Source of the DNA: Caldimicrobium sp964493015
GTDB lineage: Bacteria > Desulfobacterota > Thermodesulfobacteria > Thermodesulfobacteriales > Thermodesulfobacteriaceae
Assembly (NCBI GenBank): GCA_964493015.1
Contig: CAZBLU010000003.1
Coordinates: 9,574-73,573, forward strand
Length of the DNA stretch: 64,000 nucleotides
Direction: 5' to 3'
In this document: piece by piece, positions 33,377 through 42,751 of the stretch
Position numbering within the stretch: the first letter of the stretch is position 1
Layout of the letters: each line of letters starts with the position of its first letter
Program-made: the position numbers and the translations under genes
Notes under the pieces: generated by a model
Databases searched by the model: none
The model's input: only the letters and a program-made list of their open reading frames with translations
Told to the model about the DNA's origin: nothing

Positions 33377-34663
33377 GTGAAAACTGTGAAGGGAGCCTTA
33401 CTTTTTATTGGGGATGAACTTATCACAGGACGCATTCTCAATACTAATGCTGAGTTTGCCGGCAAAATACTCTCAGCCTTTGGATTAGAACCTGAGGAGA
33501 TAGTTACGATTCCTGACATAGAGGATAAGATTATAAATACCCTTCGGCGCCTTATAGAGGAATATGACTTTGTTATCACCTCTGGTGGTCTTGGGCCCAC
33601 AGAAGATGATCTCACCACCCAGGCTGTAGCTAAGGCCCTTGATTTACCTCTTAAGGAGGATAAGGCCCTTCTTGCAGCTATTCTTGCCTCTTCAGAGTAT
33701 AAAGATACTTTCGCGATGGCAAGCAAGATGGCCCTAATGCCTGAGGGGGCTCAGGCCCTCTCCGAAGATTCTAAAGTGGTGGGCTTTGCCCTTACCTATC
33801 GAGATAAAAGGCTCTTTTTTCTTCCAGGGGTGCCTTCGCAATTTCAGGACCTTTTGAAGAACAAGGTGATCCCCCAACTATGTCTTTGGAAAACTGGGGG
33901 GAGAACCTTGGAGTGTGGGGAGGGAAAGGTTTTTAAGAGCTTTATTTTTTTTGACCTCAATGAGACAGACCTCAACAGGTTTATCCAGGAAATTCCCTCA
34001 AAGGAGGGCTTAAAGATAGGATATTATCCCCTTCTCCCTGAGGTTAGGCTTGTTATTTTTGGAAGAGAGGAGGAAGTAAAAAACATAACCGAGCAAATCA
34101 AGGTAAGATTTAAGCTTAATTTGGTGGGTGAAGAGGAGGAGAGCTTACCTCAAGGTATAGGCAAACTCCTCAGAGAAAGGAGGGAAACCTTAGCTACCGC
34201 AGAATCCTGTACAGGGGGTTATTTGGCAAGCCTTATCACTTCTATTGCAGGGAGTTCTGATTATTTTGACCGAGGATTTGTCACCTACACCGCTAAAAGT
34301 AAAAGCGAGATCTTAGGCGTTAAAGAGGAGACCATAACTCAACAGGGAGTTTATAGTTATGAGACAGCGATAGAGATGGCCCTTGGAGCTAAGAGATTAT
34401 CTCACTCTACCTATGCCTTAGCCACAACCGGAGTTGCTGGCCCTACAGGTGGTACCCCCCAAATCCCAGTGGGAACCGTATTCATTGCCTTAGCTACACC
34501 CCAAAAGGTCTATGCTTTTAAGTTCTATTTTGAGGGCAACAGAAATACTATCCAAAGGGTGGCAAGTTATACTGCCCTTGATATCCTCAGGAGGTATCTT
34601 CTCTATGGTGAGGGCTTTTTTAGCTATAGATTTGCCCAAGGATTTAAAGAAAGACCTCTATAG
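33377..34663 (+). CDS. cinA: CinA-family protein (MoCF domain plus nicotinamide-nucleotide amidase domain)
   Basis: 428 residues. The N-terminal MoCF-like domain (1-170; IGDELITGRILNTNA, ITSGGLGPTEDDLT) is linked to ADP-ribose pyrophosphatase activity in homologues. The C-terminal domain (about 265-420; LATAESCTGGYLASLITS, YALATTGVAGPTGG) is the NMN/NaMN deamidase of pyridine-nucleotide recycling. The start is GTG with no clear ribosome site. Its last 59 bases overlap thpR, a common partnership. Confidence 0.95.
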   Translation: MKTVKGALLFIGDELITGRILNTNAEFAGKILSAFGLEPEEIVTIPDIEDKIINTLRRLIEEYDFVITSGGLGPTEDDLTTQAVAKALDLPLKEDKALLAAILASSEYKDTFAMASKMALMPEGAQALSEDSKVVGFALTYRDKRLFFLPGVPSQFQDLLKNKVIPQLCLWKTGGRTLECGEGKVFKSFIFFDLNETDLNRFIQEIPSKEGLKIGYYPLLPEVRLVIFGREEEVKNITEQIKVRFKLNLVGEEEESLPQGIGKLLRERRETLATAESCTGGYLASLITSIAGSSDYFDRGFVTYTAKSKSEILGVKEETITQQGVYSYETAIEMALGAKRLSHSTYALATTGVAGPTGGTPQIPVGTVFIALATPQKVYAFKFYFEGNRNTIQRVASYTALDILRRYLLYGEGFFSYRFAQGFKERPL

Positions 34664-35180
34664 CCTTGTCCAGATACCTCTTCCAGAAGGAGTTAAAATC
34701 AAGTGGGTTGAGGAAGAAAACCTTCATCTCACTCTTAAATTTTTTGGCCATATTAAAGAAAATCTTATTTCTAAAATTCAAAAGGCCTGTGAGAGGGCTT
34801 TAGAAACCTTTCCCCCCTTTCTGGTCTTTTTAGCAAATTTAGGGACCTTTCCTGAAAAGGGCACTCCTCGGGTGATTTGGTTAGGCCTTGAGGATCAGGA
34901 TAAAAAGATATATTCTTTAGAGGAATCTTTAAGAAAGGCCCTAAGACCTTTAAAGCTTAACGAGGAAAAGGAGGCCTTTCATCCCCACATAACCCTTCTC
35001 AGAGTTAAAGGAATTGAGGATTTTGAGGCTTTCCAGGGATTTTTGGAGGGCTTAAAGGAAAAAGTTAAGCCCTTTTTGGCTAAAAGTTTTTGGGTTAGAG
35101 AGATAGTACTTTTTAAAAGCGAACTCCATCCCAAGGGTCCAAAATATACTCCATTAGCTAAAATACCTCTCAAGGGATAG
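34605..35180 (+). CDS. thpR: RNA 2',3'-cyclic phosphodiesterase (2'-5' RNA ligase family, ThpR)
   Basis: 191 residues with the two HxTx motifs of the 2H phosphoesterase fold: NLHLTLKFFG and FHPHITLLRVKG. MVRAFLAIDLPKDLKKDL is the normal family N-terminus, and AGGAGG sits ten bases before this ATG, which fixes the start although the frame is open further upstream. The gene begins inside cinA. It hydrolyses 2',3'-cyclic phosphates on RNA; the ligase activity is weak in homologues. Confidence 0.93.
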   Translation: MVRAFLAIDLPKDLKKDLYSLVQIPLPEGVKIKWVEEENLHLTLKFFGHIKENLISKIQKACERALETFPPFLVFLANLGTFPEKGTPRVIWLGLEDQDKKIYSLEESLRKALRPLKLNEEKEAFHPHITLLRVKGIEDFEAFQGFLEGLKEKVKPFLAKSFWVREIVLFKSELHPKGPKYTPLAKIPLKG

Positions 35181-35186
35181 GTATAC

Positions 35187-36830
35187 ATGAAAAGATTTAA
35201 GCCTATCCTATCTTTACTATTTACGATCTTAAGTTGTTTCGTCTTTTTTGCCCTGGTCTTTTTAGTAGGCTTAACAAAGCTTTTTTCTCAGGAAGAGCCT
35301 TCTTATGGAGATACTTTAATTATAGGCACCATTGCTGATGCGAGTATTCTTGTGCCTATGTTAGCCACAGATGCCATGAGTCACTTTGTGGCCAGAAATA
35401 TCTTTCGAGGGGTAGTAGAATATGCCCCTGATTTATCTATTGTGGGAGATTTGGCTGAGCGCTTTGAGGTCTCTAAGGATCAAAGGGAGATAACCTTTTA
35501 TCTTAAAAGAGGAGTCAAATGGGAGGACGGAGTCGAGGTAACAGCCTATGATATTGAATTTGGTTTTAAATTAATTACTAATCCTGAAATTCCCTCAAGC
35601 TATGCCAGTGACTTTCTGGAGGTAAAGGAGTTTAAGGTATTAGACCGCTATACCTTTAGAGTTACCTATAAAAGGCCTTTTGCCCTTGCCCTTGCCTCTT
35701 GGGGCAATTTAGTTGTTCTTCCGAGGCATATCCTGGAGGGAAAGGATCTTAAATATCTCCAGAGTAGCTTTGGAAGAAAACCTCTTGGCAATGGGCCCTT
35801 CAAGTTTAAGGCTTGGCAGCCCCAAAACAGGATCATTTTAGAGTATAATCCTCTCTATGGAGAGGGCAGGCCCTATTTGGATCGGCTTATTTACCGCGTT
35901 ATCCCTGATCCTTCCACTCTATTTATGGAACTCAGATCCTTTGGTATAGACTGGATTACCCTTATTCCCCTGCAGTTTCGCAAATTTCAGGGGGATCAAA
36001 AATTAAAGAGTAATTTTCAAGTCTATTCCTATCTTGCCTTTGCCTATACCTATTTAGGGTATAATTTAAGAGACCCTCTTTTTAAAGACAAGAGAGTTAG
36101 GAAGGCCCTTTGTATGGCTATTGATAAGAGAAAAATCGTTGAAGGGGCTCTTTTAGGGCAGGGTATTCCCGCTTATGGTCCCTACAAGCCTGATGCCTGG
36201 TTTTATAATCCTGAGGTGGAAAAGAGTTGTCCCTATGATCCAATGAGAGCTCTAAGGCTCTTAGAGGAGGCAGGGTTTAAGAAAGGTAAGGGAGGGCTTC
36301 TCTATAAAGATGGAAGGCCCTTTGAATTTACTATCCTCACCAATCAGGGGAATCTGGCAAGAATGTTAGCTGCTCAGATTATTCAACAGGACTTGGCTAA
36401 GCTTGGAATTAAAGTTAATATCCGCGTCTTGGAGTGGACTACCCTTATTCATCAATTTATTGATAAAAGGAGATTTCAGGCTGTTATCCTTGGCTGGACC
36501 ACAGGGCCTGACCCCGATCTCTATGATATTTTTCACTCTTCCAAGGTCAAATCTCCAGGCTTAAATTTTGTGGGTTATGAAAATCCTGAGGTAGACAGGT
36601 TACTTGAAGAGGGAAGATATACCTTAGACAGGGAAAAGCGAAAAAAAATCTATGCCAGACTTCAAGAAATCTTAGCTGATGACCAGCCCTATACCTTTTT
36701 ATACATCCCTATGAGCTTAGAGGCCATTCACAAAAGATTCAGGGGGATTAAGCCCTCGGCTATAGGCCTAAGCTATAACCTTGAACGGTGGTGGGTACCA
36801 AAGAGTGAACAAAAATATTTAATACCTTGA
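35187..36830 (+). CDS. Peptide/nickel-type ABC transporter substrate-binding protein (SBP family 5)
   Basis: 547 residues. An N-terminal hydrophobic segment (about 10-32) exports or anchors it; the rest is an OppA/DppA-type binding protein with VEYAPDLSIVGDLAERFEV, FYLKRGVKWEDGVEVTAYD, GNGPFKFKAW and NFVGYENPEVDRLLEEG. Such proteins bind oligopeptides, dipeptides or metal chelates. No permease or ATPase gene is adjacent, so it may serve a transporter encoded elsewhere. Substrate unknown. Confidence 0.92.
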   Translation: MKRFKPILSLLFTILSCFVFFALVFLVGLTKLFSQEEPSYGDTLIIGTIADASILVPMLATDAMSHFVARNIFRGVVEYAPDLSIVGDLAERFEVSKDQREITFYLKRGVKWEDGVEVTAYDIEFGFKLITNPEIPSSYASDFLEVKEFKVLDRYTFRVTYKRPFALALASWGNLVVLPRHILEGKDLKYLQSSFGRKPLGNGPFKFKAWQPQNRIILEYNPLYGEGRPYLDRLIYRVIPDPSTLFMELRSFGIDWITLIPLQFRKFQGDQKLKSNFQVYSYLAFAYTYLGYNLRDPLFKDKRVRKALCMAIDKRKIVEGALLGQGIPAYGPYKPDAWFYNPEVEKSCPYDPMRALRLLEEAGFKKGKGGLLYKDGRPFEFTILTNQGNLARMLAAQIIQQDLAKLGIKVNIRVLEWTTLIHQFIDKRRFQAVILGWTTGPDPDLYDIFHSSKVKSPGLNFVGYENPEVDRLLEEGRYTLDREKRKKIYARLQEILADDQPYTFLYIPMSLEAIHKRFRGIKPSAIGLSYNLERWWVPKSEQKYLIP

Positions 36831-36841
36831 AGGGGGTCTTT

Positions 36842-37882
36842 ATGTCAGAAAAGATCGTCTTTTTTGAAGCTAAAGACTGGGAAAGGGAGAAATTCGTTAG
36901 AGGTATGGAAAGAAAAATTTTGACAGACTTTGACGATGTAGAAGTAGAATTCATTCCCATGCCCTTAAGAGAGGACACGGCATCTGCCTTTTCTGAAACT
37001 ACAGTTGCAGTAATCTATTTAAATTCTATTATCACAGATAAGGTTATCAATCATCTTCCCAAATTAAAGTATTTAATTACCAGGACGACAGGGATAGACC
37101 ATATTGATGTGTTGAGTTGTCATAAGAGGGGAATCCAGGTCTCGAATGTTCCCTATTATGCCAGCGTTACGGTAGCTGAACATGTGTTTGCCTTGATCTT
37201 TGCTTTAGCAAGAAGGATGCGTTTAAATTTTGAAAAAATGCAGCGTTTTGATTTTTCTCGGGAAGGACTTCTGGGCTTTGATCTCTACGGAAAAACTCTT
37301 GGAGTCATAGGCACAGGTAACATCGGGAGTCATCTCTGTAGAATAGGTTATGGTATAGGGATGAAGGTTATAGCTTATGATATTAACCCTTCTCAGGAAC
37401 TCATAGAGAGATACGGAGTCAGTTATGTATCCTTGGAAACCCTTCTTTCTGAGGCCGATGTAATAACTGTTATGGTGCCCTATTACCCCAAGACCCATCA
37501 CTTAATTAATTTCGAGAACATAAAATTGGTCAAACCAAAGGCTATGCTCATTAATGCAGCCAGAGGCCCTGTGGTAGATACTTTGGCCCTAATTTGGGCC
37601 TTAGAGAATGGAAGACTTCAAGGTGGTGTGGCCTTAGATGTCTTTGAGGGAGAAAGGGCCCTTTTAGATCTTTCTTATCTGAAAGAAAGTCTTCCACAGG
37701 AAGTTGCCCAAAGGGCCCTTTTAACCCTACATCTCTTAAAATTTCCTCATGTCATCTTTACTCCCCACATAGCTTATTATACTGAGGAGGCTATGGATAG
37801 ACTTATTGACTGGATCATAGCGGATTTAAAGCATTATCTTCAATACAAATCCAGCAAGGTTCACTTTGAGAGCTATTTTTAA
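36842..37882 (+). CDS. D-isomer-specific 2-hydroxyacid dehydrogenase
   Basis: 346 residues. NAD-binding GxGxxG motif in LGVIGTGNIGSHLCRIG; catalytic Arg in INAARGPVVDT, Glu in GVALDVFEGE and His in VIFTPHIAYYTEEAMD. Closest in pattern to D-lactate dehydrogenases. The ATG at 36842 is preferred over an in-frame TTG overlapping the previous stop because GAAGGGGG precedes it. Its stop overlaps the stop of the convergent heptosyltransferase gene. Confidence 0.92.
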   Translation: MSEKIVFFEAKDWEREKFVRGMERKILTDFDDVEVEFIPMPLREDTASAFSETTVAVIYLNSIITDKVINHLPKLKYLITRTTGIDHIDVLSCHKRGIQVSNVPYYASVTVAEHVFALIFALARRMRLNFEKMQRFDFSREGLLGFDLYGKTLGVIGTGNIGSHLCRIGYGIGMKVIAYDINPSQELIERYGVSYVSLETLLSEADVITVMVPYYPKTHHLINFENIKLVKPKAMLINAARGPVVDTLALIWALENGRLQGGVALDVFEGERALLDLSYLKESLPQEVAQRALLTLHLLKFPHVIFTPHIAYYTEEAMDRLIDWIIADLKHYLQYKSSKVHFESYF

Positions 37883-38856
37883 GGATCTGGGGTTAAGAGC
37901 TCCTTTACCAACTGATAAACCTCATCTGGAGTTATATCTAACAAACATCTATAATGTTTACGGGGACAGGTCCTTTCAAAACAGGGGGCACAGGGAAGCT
38001 CTTTTTTAATTATCTTGGCCCGTTCATTAAGAGGGCCAGTGAGAGTTGGGTCAGTAGAGCCAAAGAGGGCAATTTGAGGAATTTTAAGGGCTGCTCCCAA
38101 GTGCATAAGGCCTGAATCATTGGAAATAAGAGCTTTTCCAAGGGTGAAGATACCTGCCAATATCTTTAAGTTCGTCTTGCCACAGAGATTATAGGCCCCC
38201 TCCAATCCCTCACAGATTAATTGCCCGCTTTTCCTTTCCTTGGGGCCTCCTACCACTAAGACTCTAAATCCCTGGGAAATCAATTTTAAGGCAAGTTCAC
38301 GATAATACTTTTCAGGCCACTTTTTAGCTGGCCCAAAGGCCGCTCCAGGAGCAAGGATAATAAATGGCTCTCTTTCAGGAGTTAGGCCCCACTCTTTGAG
38401 ATAGGCCTTAGCTTGATTAAGTGTCTCTTCCTTTAGATAAAGTTTAAGTTCTCTCTCCTTTATAGGATAGCCAAGCTTCTCTATAAGATATAGATATTTA
38501 TCTCTTTGATGCATCCTCTCCTTGGGAGGTTTCACTTTTTGGGTTAAGAGAAGGCCTCTTAAATCAGTAGCAAAGCCCATTCTTACTCTTAGGCGAGCTC
38601 TGAAAAAGAGCCAGGCTGAAGAAAAGGAATTGGTAAGGAGAAGTCCCTTTTCCTCTCGGTAGCGAGAGAGGTTTGCAAGGTTTAGACGAAAATTTTCTTT
38701 ATAAAAAGGGAGAACCTTTGTCTTAGGAAAGTCTTCGAAGAGCTCTAAAAAGCTTGGGGGGCCAAAGAGGATAAGAGGTTCTATGTGGGACAAATTTGCA
38801 TAGACAGGTGTTGCCATAAGGGCATCTCCAAGCCAATTGGGGATCCTAATCAGCAT
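37879..38856 (-). CDS. Glycosyltransferase family 9 (lipopolysaccharide heptosyltransferase-like)
   Basis: 325 residues. LIRIPNWLGDALMATPVYANL is the GT9 start; the second half has ILAPGAAFGPAKKWPEKYY, a GGPKERKSGQ loop, LISNDSGLMHLGAALKIPQIALFGSTDP and a late CAPCFERTCP cysteine group typical of WaaF-type enzymes. It adds heptose to lipopolysaccharide core, consistent with a Gram-negative envelope. The start lies 11 bases inside truD. Confidence 0.92.
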   Translation of the reverse strand: MLIRIPNWLGDALMATPVYANLSHIEPLILFGPPSFLELFEDFPKTKVLPFYKENFRLNLANLSRYREEKGLLLTNSFSSAWLFFRARLRVRMGFATDLRGLLLTQKVKPPKERMHQRDKYLYLIEKLGYPIKERELKLYLKEETLNQAKAYLKEWGLTPEREPFIILAPGAAFGPAKKWPEKYYRELALKLISQGFRVLVVGGPKERKSGQLICEGLEGAYNLCGKTNLKILAGIFTLGKALISNDSGLMHLGAALKIPQIALFGSTDPTLTGPLNERAKIIKKELPCAPCFERTCPRKHYRCLLDITPDEVYQLVKELLTPDP

Positions 38857-40012
38857 AAAAGAGCCTCTTTACTACTAATGTGGCATAACTCCCCTTTTCT
38901 AAGAAAAATTTGATCTTAAAAGTTCCTTGAGAAATTTTCTCTAAGGTTAAGTCCTTGGGAAAGACTAAGGCTTGACGAGGATATGTTTTAAAGATGAGCC
39001 CCTTAACAAAGGTACGAAGATTTTTAAAGTCCTCAAATCCCTCATTTTTAAGGACTTTTAGATAGAGATCCCTTAAGGGAAGCTTTGAGAAATTTTCCAC
39101 AGAGATCTTAGGGGAGGGGTAGGGGATCTTTAAGGACTTTAGAAGATTCTCTACCTCTTCTTCTGGTATGACCTGGTAAAAAAGGAGATTGCCTAAGGGA
39201 TAGGGGATAGAGAAATGATCCAAATGAAGATATCGCAAAATCTCTTTCAGGACCTCATTCCAAAGAAAACTCTGATAAACATTTCCCAAGAAGAAGAGAT
39301 ACTCTTGGTCAATGAGGTTTAAGGCCCTTTTCAAAGTGCGTTGAGAGTATCGATGTTCCGAGAGAAATATTAAGAGGTTTTGGATCCAGGTAATTCTTGC
39401 ATAGGGAAGGCATATTTGGGGATTGCGCCAATTTTTTCGAAGACATTCTCTCAACTTTTGAGATAGGGAGAAATCTTCATAACTACTTTCAACGAGGATT
39501 AAGTAAAGGGCCCTTTCCCAATTGCCCTTAATTATTTCCTTTACGGCAAACTCTTTACTCTCGGTCACCGAACCAAATCTCTGCTCATCAAAATAGTTGG
39601 GTATTCCATATCTTTTAACTTCATCCACCCTTTTTATGAGGATATTTTCCTCAAGCTCTACCTCTCTCACCACTATTTCAAAATTGTTCCCTAAGAGGTC
39701 CCCTTTTTCTATTTGTTTTGGGCTCTTACCCAAATAGGTTAGCTCAAGATTATTCTCTTTGAGATCTCTTTTTGGGCCACCTTTGATCGTTATGTATTGA
39801 TAAGAGATAGCACGCTTATCCTTAAGCCCACCATATCCAAAATTTTTCAGAGGAATGTGCCATTTTTTGGCAATTTTACCCAGGGCATCCCATGTAGTTA
39901 AATTTATTTTTTTTAGAAGATAGAGAGAATGTTCGCCCCTTTCAGTAGGGTAGATTTTTACTACTTCAGAGACGATAAAGTCTTCAGGATTAAGTTTTAA
40001 TTTGATTTTCAC
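38846..40012 (-). CDS. truD: tRNA pseudouridine synthase D
   Basis: 388 residues. Makes pseudouridine-13 in tRNA. Seen are FGYGGLKDKRAISYQYITIKG (catalytic Asp), YLGKSPKQIEKGDLLGNNFEI, GIPNYFDEQRFGS and a C-terminal FVKGLIFKTYPRQALVFPKDL. The central insert (about 180-310) fits the TRUD domain. It follows yebC by 13 bases and overlaps the heptosyltransferase start by 11. Confidence 0.95.
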   Translation of the reverse strand: MKIKLKLNPEDFIVSEVVKIYPTERGEHSLYLLKKINLTTWDALGKIAKKWHIPLKNFGYGGLKDKRAISYQYITIKGGPKRDLKENNLELTYLGKSPKQIEKGDLLGNNFEIVVREVELEENILIKRVDEVKRYGIPNYFDEQRFGSVTESKEFAVKEIIKGNWERALYLILVESSYEDFSLSQKLRECLRKNWRNPQICLPYARITWIQNLLIFLSEHRYSQRTLKRALNLIDQEYLFFLGNVYQSFLWNEVLKEILRYLHLDHFSIPYPLGNLLFYQVIPEEEVENLLKSLKIPYPSPKISVENFSKLPLRDLYLKVLKNEGFEDFKNLRTFVKGLIFKTYPRQALVFPKDLTLEKISQGTFKIKFFLEKGSYATLVVKRLFYAD

Positions 40013-40025
40013 TATTTAGAGGTTT

Positions 40026-40772
40026 TTATTTGAGGGCTTCCATAATCCTTTCAGGGATGTCAAAGTTGGCATAGACCTGTTGCACATCATCTAAATCTTC
40101 CAATGCTTCCATGAGTTTGAGCAAGCTTTGAGCTGTGCTTTCATCACTTACAGGAATAAGATTTTTAGGCACCATGGTTACTTTGGCAGAAAGAATTTCA
40201 ATCCCAGCAGCCTCAAGTGCTGCTTTCACTTTTTCAAAATCTGAGGGCAGAGTGATTATTTCTATCTCACTTTCGTATTCTTTGGTGTCTTCAGCACCAT
40301 TTTCAATGGCAATTTCTAAAACCTTTTCTTCATCCTTTCTGGGCACCACAATTAGCCCTTTTTGTTCAAAGATCCAAGCTACAGATCCTGGTTCTGCAAG
40401 ATTACCTCCGTATTTACTGAAGAGGTGCCTTAACTCAGAGACGGTTCGCTTTCTATTGTCTGTGATGGTAGAGACGAGGATAGCTACTCCACCTGGACCA
40501 TATCCCTCAAAATAGGCCTCTTCATAATTAGTATCAGATTCAAGGCCCAAGGCCTTTTTAATAGCCCTCTCTATATTTTCTTTTGGCATGTTGGCAGCAC
40601 GAGCTGCTTGGATAGCAGCTCTGAGACGAGGATTTAAATCAGGATCTCCGCTACCTCCTGTCTTAACAGCAACAACTATCTCTCTAATAAGTTTAGTAAA
40701 AAGTTGTCCTCTCTTAGCATCCTGGGCTGCTTTTTTTCTCTTGATTTGTGCCCAATGGGAATGTCCTGCCAT
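40026..40772 (-). CDS. yebC: YebC/PmpR-family translation or transcription factor
   Basis: 248 residues, the usual size. MAGHSHWAQIKRKKAAQDAKRG is diagnostic, with FTKLIREIVVAVKTGGSGDP, YEGYGPGG-like EGYGPGGVAI, and GGNLAEPGSVAWIFE. Members were first described as DNA-binding regulators and more recently as factors easing ribosome stalling on proline runs. GGGGTGT precedes the ATG. First gene of the yebC-truD-GT9 set. Confidence 0.97.
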   Translation of the reverse strand: MAGHSHWAQIKRKKAAQDAKRGQLFTKLIREIVVAVKTGGSGDPDLNPRLRAAIQAARAANMPKENIERAIKKALGLESDTNYEEAYFEGYGPGGVAILVSTITDNRKRTVSELRHLFSKYGGNLAEPGSVAWIFEQKGLIVVPRKDEEKVLEIAIENGAEDTKEYESEIEIITLPSDFEKVKAALEAAGIEILSAKVTMVPKNLIPVSDESTAQSLLKLMEALEDLDDVQQVYANFDIPERIMEALK

Positions 40773-40807
40773 AGAACTACACCCCTTTTCTCTGTTTAGT
40801 CACTAAA

Positions 40808-40835
40808 ATTTTAATCTCTTTTTAAACTCTTTCAA
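40808..40835 (-). promoter_or_regulatory. Candidate promoter for yebC-truD-GT9
   Basis: Minus-strand TTGAAA, 16-base spacer, TAAAAT, about 35 bases ahead of the yebC start. The rest of the 208-base divergent spacer holds no recognisable RNA or gene. Confidence 0.4.
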
Positions 40836-40946
40836 GATCGTGTATGCTTTCAATTACTGCACAACGAATTGGTCACCTCAATTTATATTAAATTTACCTC
40901 GGAAGGGCATTTTTCCTCTCTGGTCAAAAGGCTTTTACACAAATAC

Positions 40947-40974
40947 TTCTCAATATTTAAAATAAAGGTATACT
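40947..40974 (+). promoter_or_regulatory. Candidate promoter giving a leaderless message for the HAD-like gene
   Basis: TTCTCA, 16 bases, TATACT. The -10 ends six bases before the ATG, so transcription would begin at or next to the start codon. No proper ribosome site is present; the nearest AAAGG (40965-40969) is about 12 bases upstream and lies in the promoter. Confidence 0.35.
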
Positions 40975-40980
40975 TAATTT

Positions 40981-42000
40981 ATGCCGTTTATAGCCTTTGA
41001 TTGTGAAGGGCCTCTTACCCTCAATGACAATGCCTTTGAGTTTGCTAAAGCCCTAATGCCCAAGGGCGATTACTTTTTCACCCAGATATCTCGCTTTGAC
41101 GACTATCTTGCGGACATTAAAAAAAGGCCTGGTTACAAGGCAGGAGATACCTTAAAGCTCATTCTTCCCTTCTTGAAGCTTTTTGGGGCAACTAATGCCC
41201 TATTAGAAGAGTTCTCTGAAAAAACTTTACTTTTACTTAGAGGGGTCAAAGAGACCATCCCTAAGATCGCCAAATTACTTCCAACTTTCATTGTAAGTAC
41301 AAGCTATCGTCCCTATCTCGCTGCCCTTTGTAATAGGATTAATTTTCCTTTAGAGCAAGTCTTTTGCACAGAGGTTGATTTTGAGGTCATAACCTTAAGC
41401 CCTGAGGAAAAAAGAATTCTTAGAGAATTCTATGAGGAAATTCTCCTTATGCCTCCTATTGAGCTGCCTTTAGATGCTAAAACTCCTGAAGATCTACCCC
41501 CTTCTTTAAGAAATCTTTTAGATCGTTTGGAAGAGATTTTTTTTGAAAGGATTTGGGCCATGGATTGCGGTTATTTTTTGAGGGAGGTTAACCCCATAGG
41601 TGGAGAGGAGAAGGCTAAGGCCTGTAGAGAGATAGCCTCTTCCCTTGGGGAACCCTATGCCTTAGGTTTTTATTGTGGGGATAGTATAACTGACTGTCAA
41701 GCCTTAGAACTTTTAAGGGAGGGAGGTGGAGTAAGTCTCTCCTTCAATGGCAACCGCTATGCCTTGAGAAGTGCCGAGTTTTATGTCCTCTCAAGGAGTG
41801 CCTATCTTTTTGCAGAACTGGTGCCTCTTTTTTTGGATGGAGGAGTTGAGGCCTTGAGGAAATTTACTGGACTCCCCACGGGAGCAGAGGAGTTTGGGGT
41901 GATTCCCAAGGAGAATGAGGCTCTTTTTTGGGAGTTGGTAAAGAAAAGTGAAAGTATGAGGAAGGCTGTGCGAGGAGAGGCTATAGGAGCCCTTGGATGA
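40981..42000 (+). CDS. HAD-superfamily protein resembling archaeal EhaR/COG4030
   Basis: 339 residues. FDCEGPLTLNDNAFEFAKALMP replaces the DxDGT of ordinary HAD enzymes with DCEGP, and RFDDYLADIKKRPGYKAGDTLKL follows; VSTSYRPYLAALC is the second motif and YCGDSITDCQALELLREGG the last. This pattern recalls a methanogen protein group annotated as energy-converting hydrogenase A subunit R, from memory. Phosphatase activity is plausible; the substrate is unknown. It shares a 4-base overlap with the rhomboid gene. Confidence 0.75.
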   Translation: MPFIAFDCEGPLTLNDNAFEFAKALMPKGDYFFTQISRFDDYLADIKKRPGYKAGDTLKLILPFLKLFGATNALLEEFSEKTLLLLRGVKETIPKIAKLLPTFIVSTSYRPYLAALCNRINFPLEQVFCTEVDFEVITLSPEEKRILREFYEEILLMPPIELPLDAKTPEDLPPSLRNLLDRLEEIFFERIWAMDCGYFLREVNPIGGEEKAKACREIASSLGEPYALGFYCGDSITDCQALELLREGGGVSLSFNGNRYALRSAEFYVLSRSAYLFAELVPLFLDGGVEALRKFTGLPTGAEEFGVIPKENEALFWELVKKSESMRKAVRGEAIGALG

Positions 42001-42734
42001 TCCCACTTCAAGACCTCAATCCTCGACGAAATCCTCCCTTGGTTACCTGGGGGCTCATTGTTGTTAATGTGCTTGTCTTTCTCTACGAGCTCTCTCTCTC
42101 TCCCTCGATGAGAGAGCTTTTTTTTAAGACCTATGGCTTTATTCCAGCATTGTTTTTCGATGATTACTTTGCCCTTTTAACAGGAAAGAGACCCTGGGAA
42201 AGCTATATCTCTCTCTTTACTCATCTTTTTATCCACGGAGGTTGGCTACACCTCATTGGCAACATGTGGACCCTTTGGATTTTTGGAGACAATGTGGAAG
42301 ACCGTCTTGGGTCCTTTCGCTTTCTTATTTTTTATTTAGTTATGGGAATTGCTGCCACCATGGTTCATAGTATTATATACCCCAATTCAGTAATGCCTTT
42401 GGTAGGGGCAAGTGGAGCTATTTCTGCCGTTATGGGAGCCTATTTTATGATGTATCCCTTTGCCAGGATCTTGGTATTAATACCAGTTTTATTTTTTCCC
42501 CTCTTTGTGGAGGTGCCTGCCTTTATCTTTCTTGGCCTCTGGTTCTTGCTACAGTTTTATAGCGGGTTATTTTCCTTAGCTATGCCAGGAGAAGTGGGAG
42601 GGGTAGCTTGGTTTGCCCATTTGGGTGGCTTTATAGCAGGTGCCCTTTTTTATAGATTTTTCTGTAAGAAACCCTGTAGATATTATCAAGATGAATATAC
42701 TATCTTTGGTTCCTTCTTTGACCTTGATAAATAA
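41997..42734 (+). CDS. Rhomboid-family intramembrane serine protease
   Basis: 245 residues, about six membrane helices. HLIGNMWTLWIFGDNVEDRLG gives the conserved His/Asn, LVGASGAISAVMGAYF the nucleophile serine (GASGA), and WFAHLGGFIAGALFY the catalytic His. The protein ends in a short cytoplasmic tail. Rhomboids cut transmembrane segments of other proteins. Pairing with an archaeal-type HAD protein upstream and a second membrane-bound serine protease downstream suggests a membrane-proteolysis unit (inference). Confidence 0.94.
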   Translation: MIPLQDLNPRRNPPLVTWGLIVVNVLVFLYELSLSPSMRELFFKTYGFIPALFFDDYFALLTGKRPWESYISLFTHLFIHGGWLHLIGNMWTLWIFGDNVEDRLGSFRFLIFYLVMGIAATMVHSIIYPNSVMPLVGASGAISAVMGAYFMMYPFARILVLIPVLFFPLFVEVPAFIFLGLWFLLQFYSGLFSLAMPGEVGGVAWFAHLGGFIAGALFYRFFCKKPCRYYQDEYTIFGSFFDLDK

Positions 42735-42751
42735 GAAGAGGAGGCAACTCT

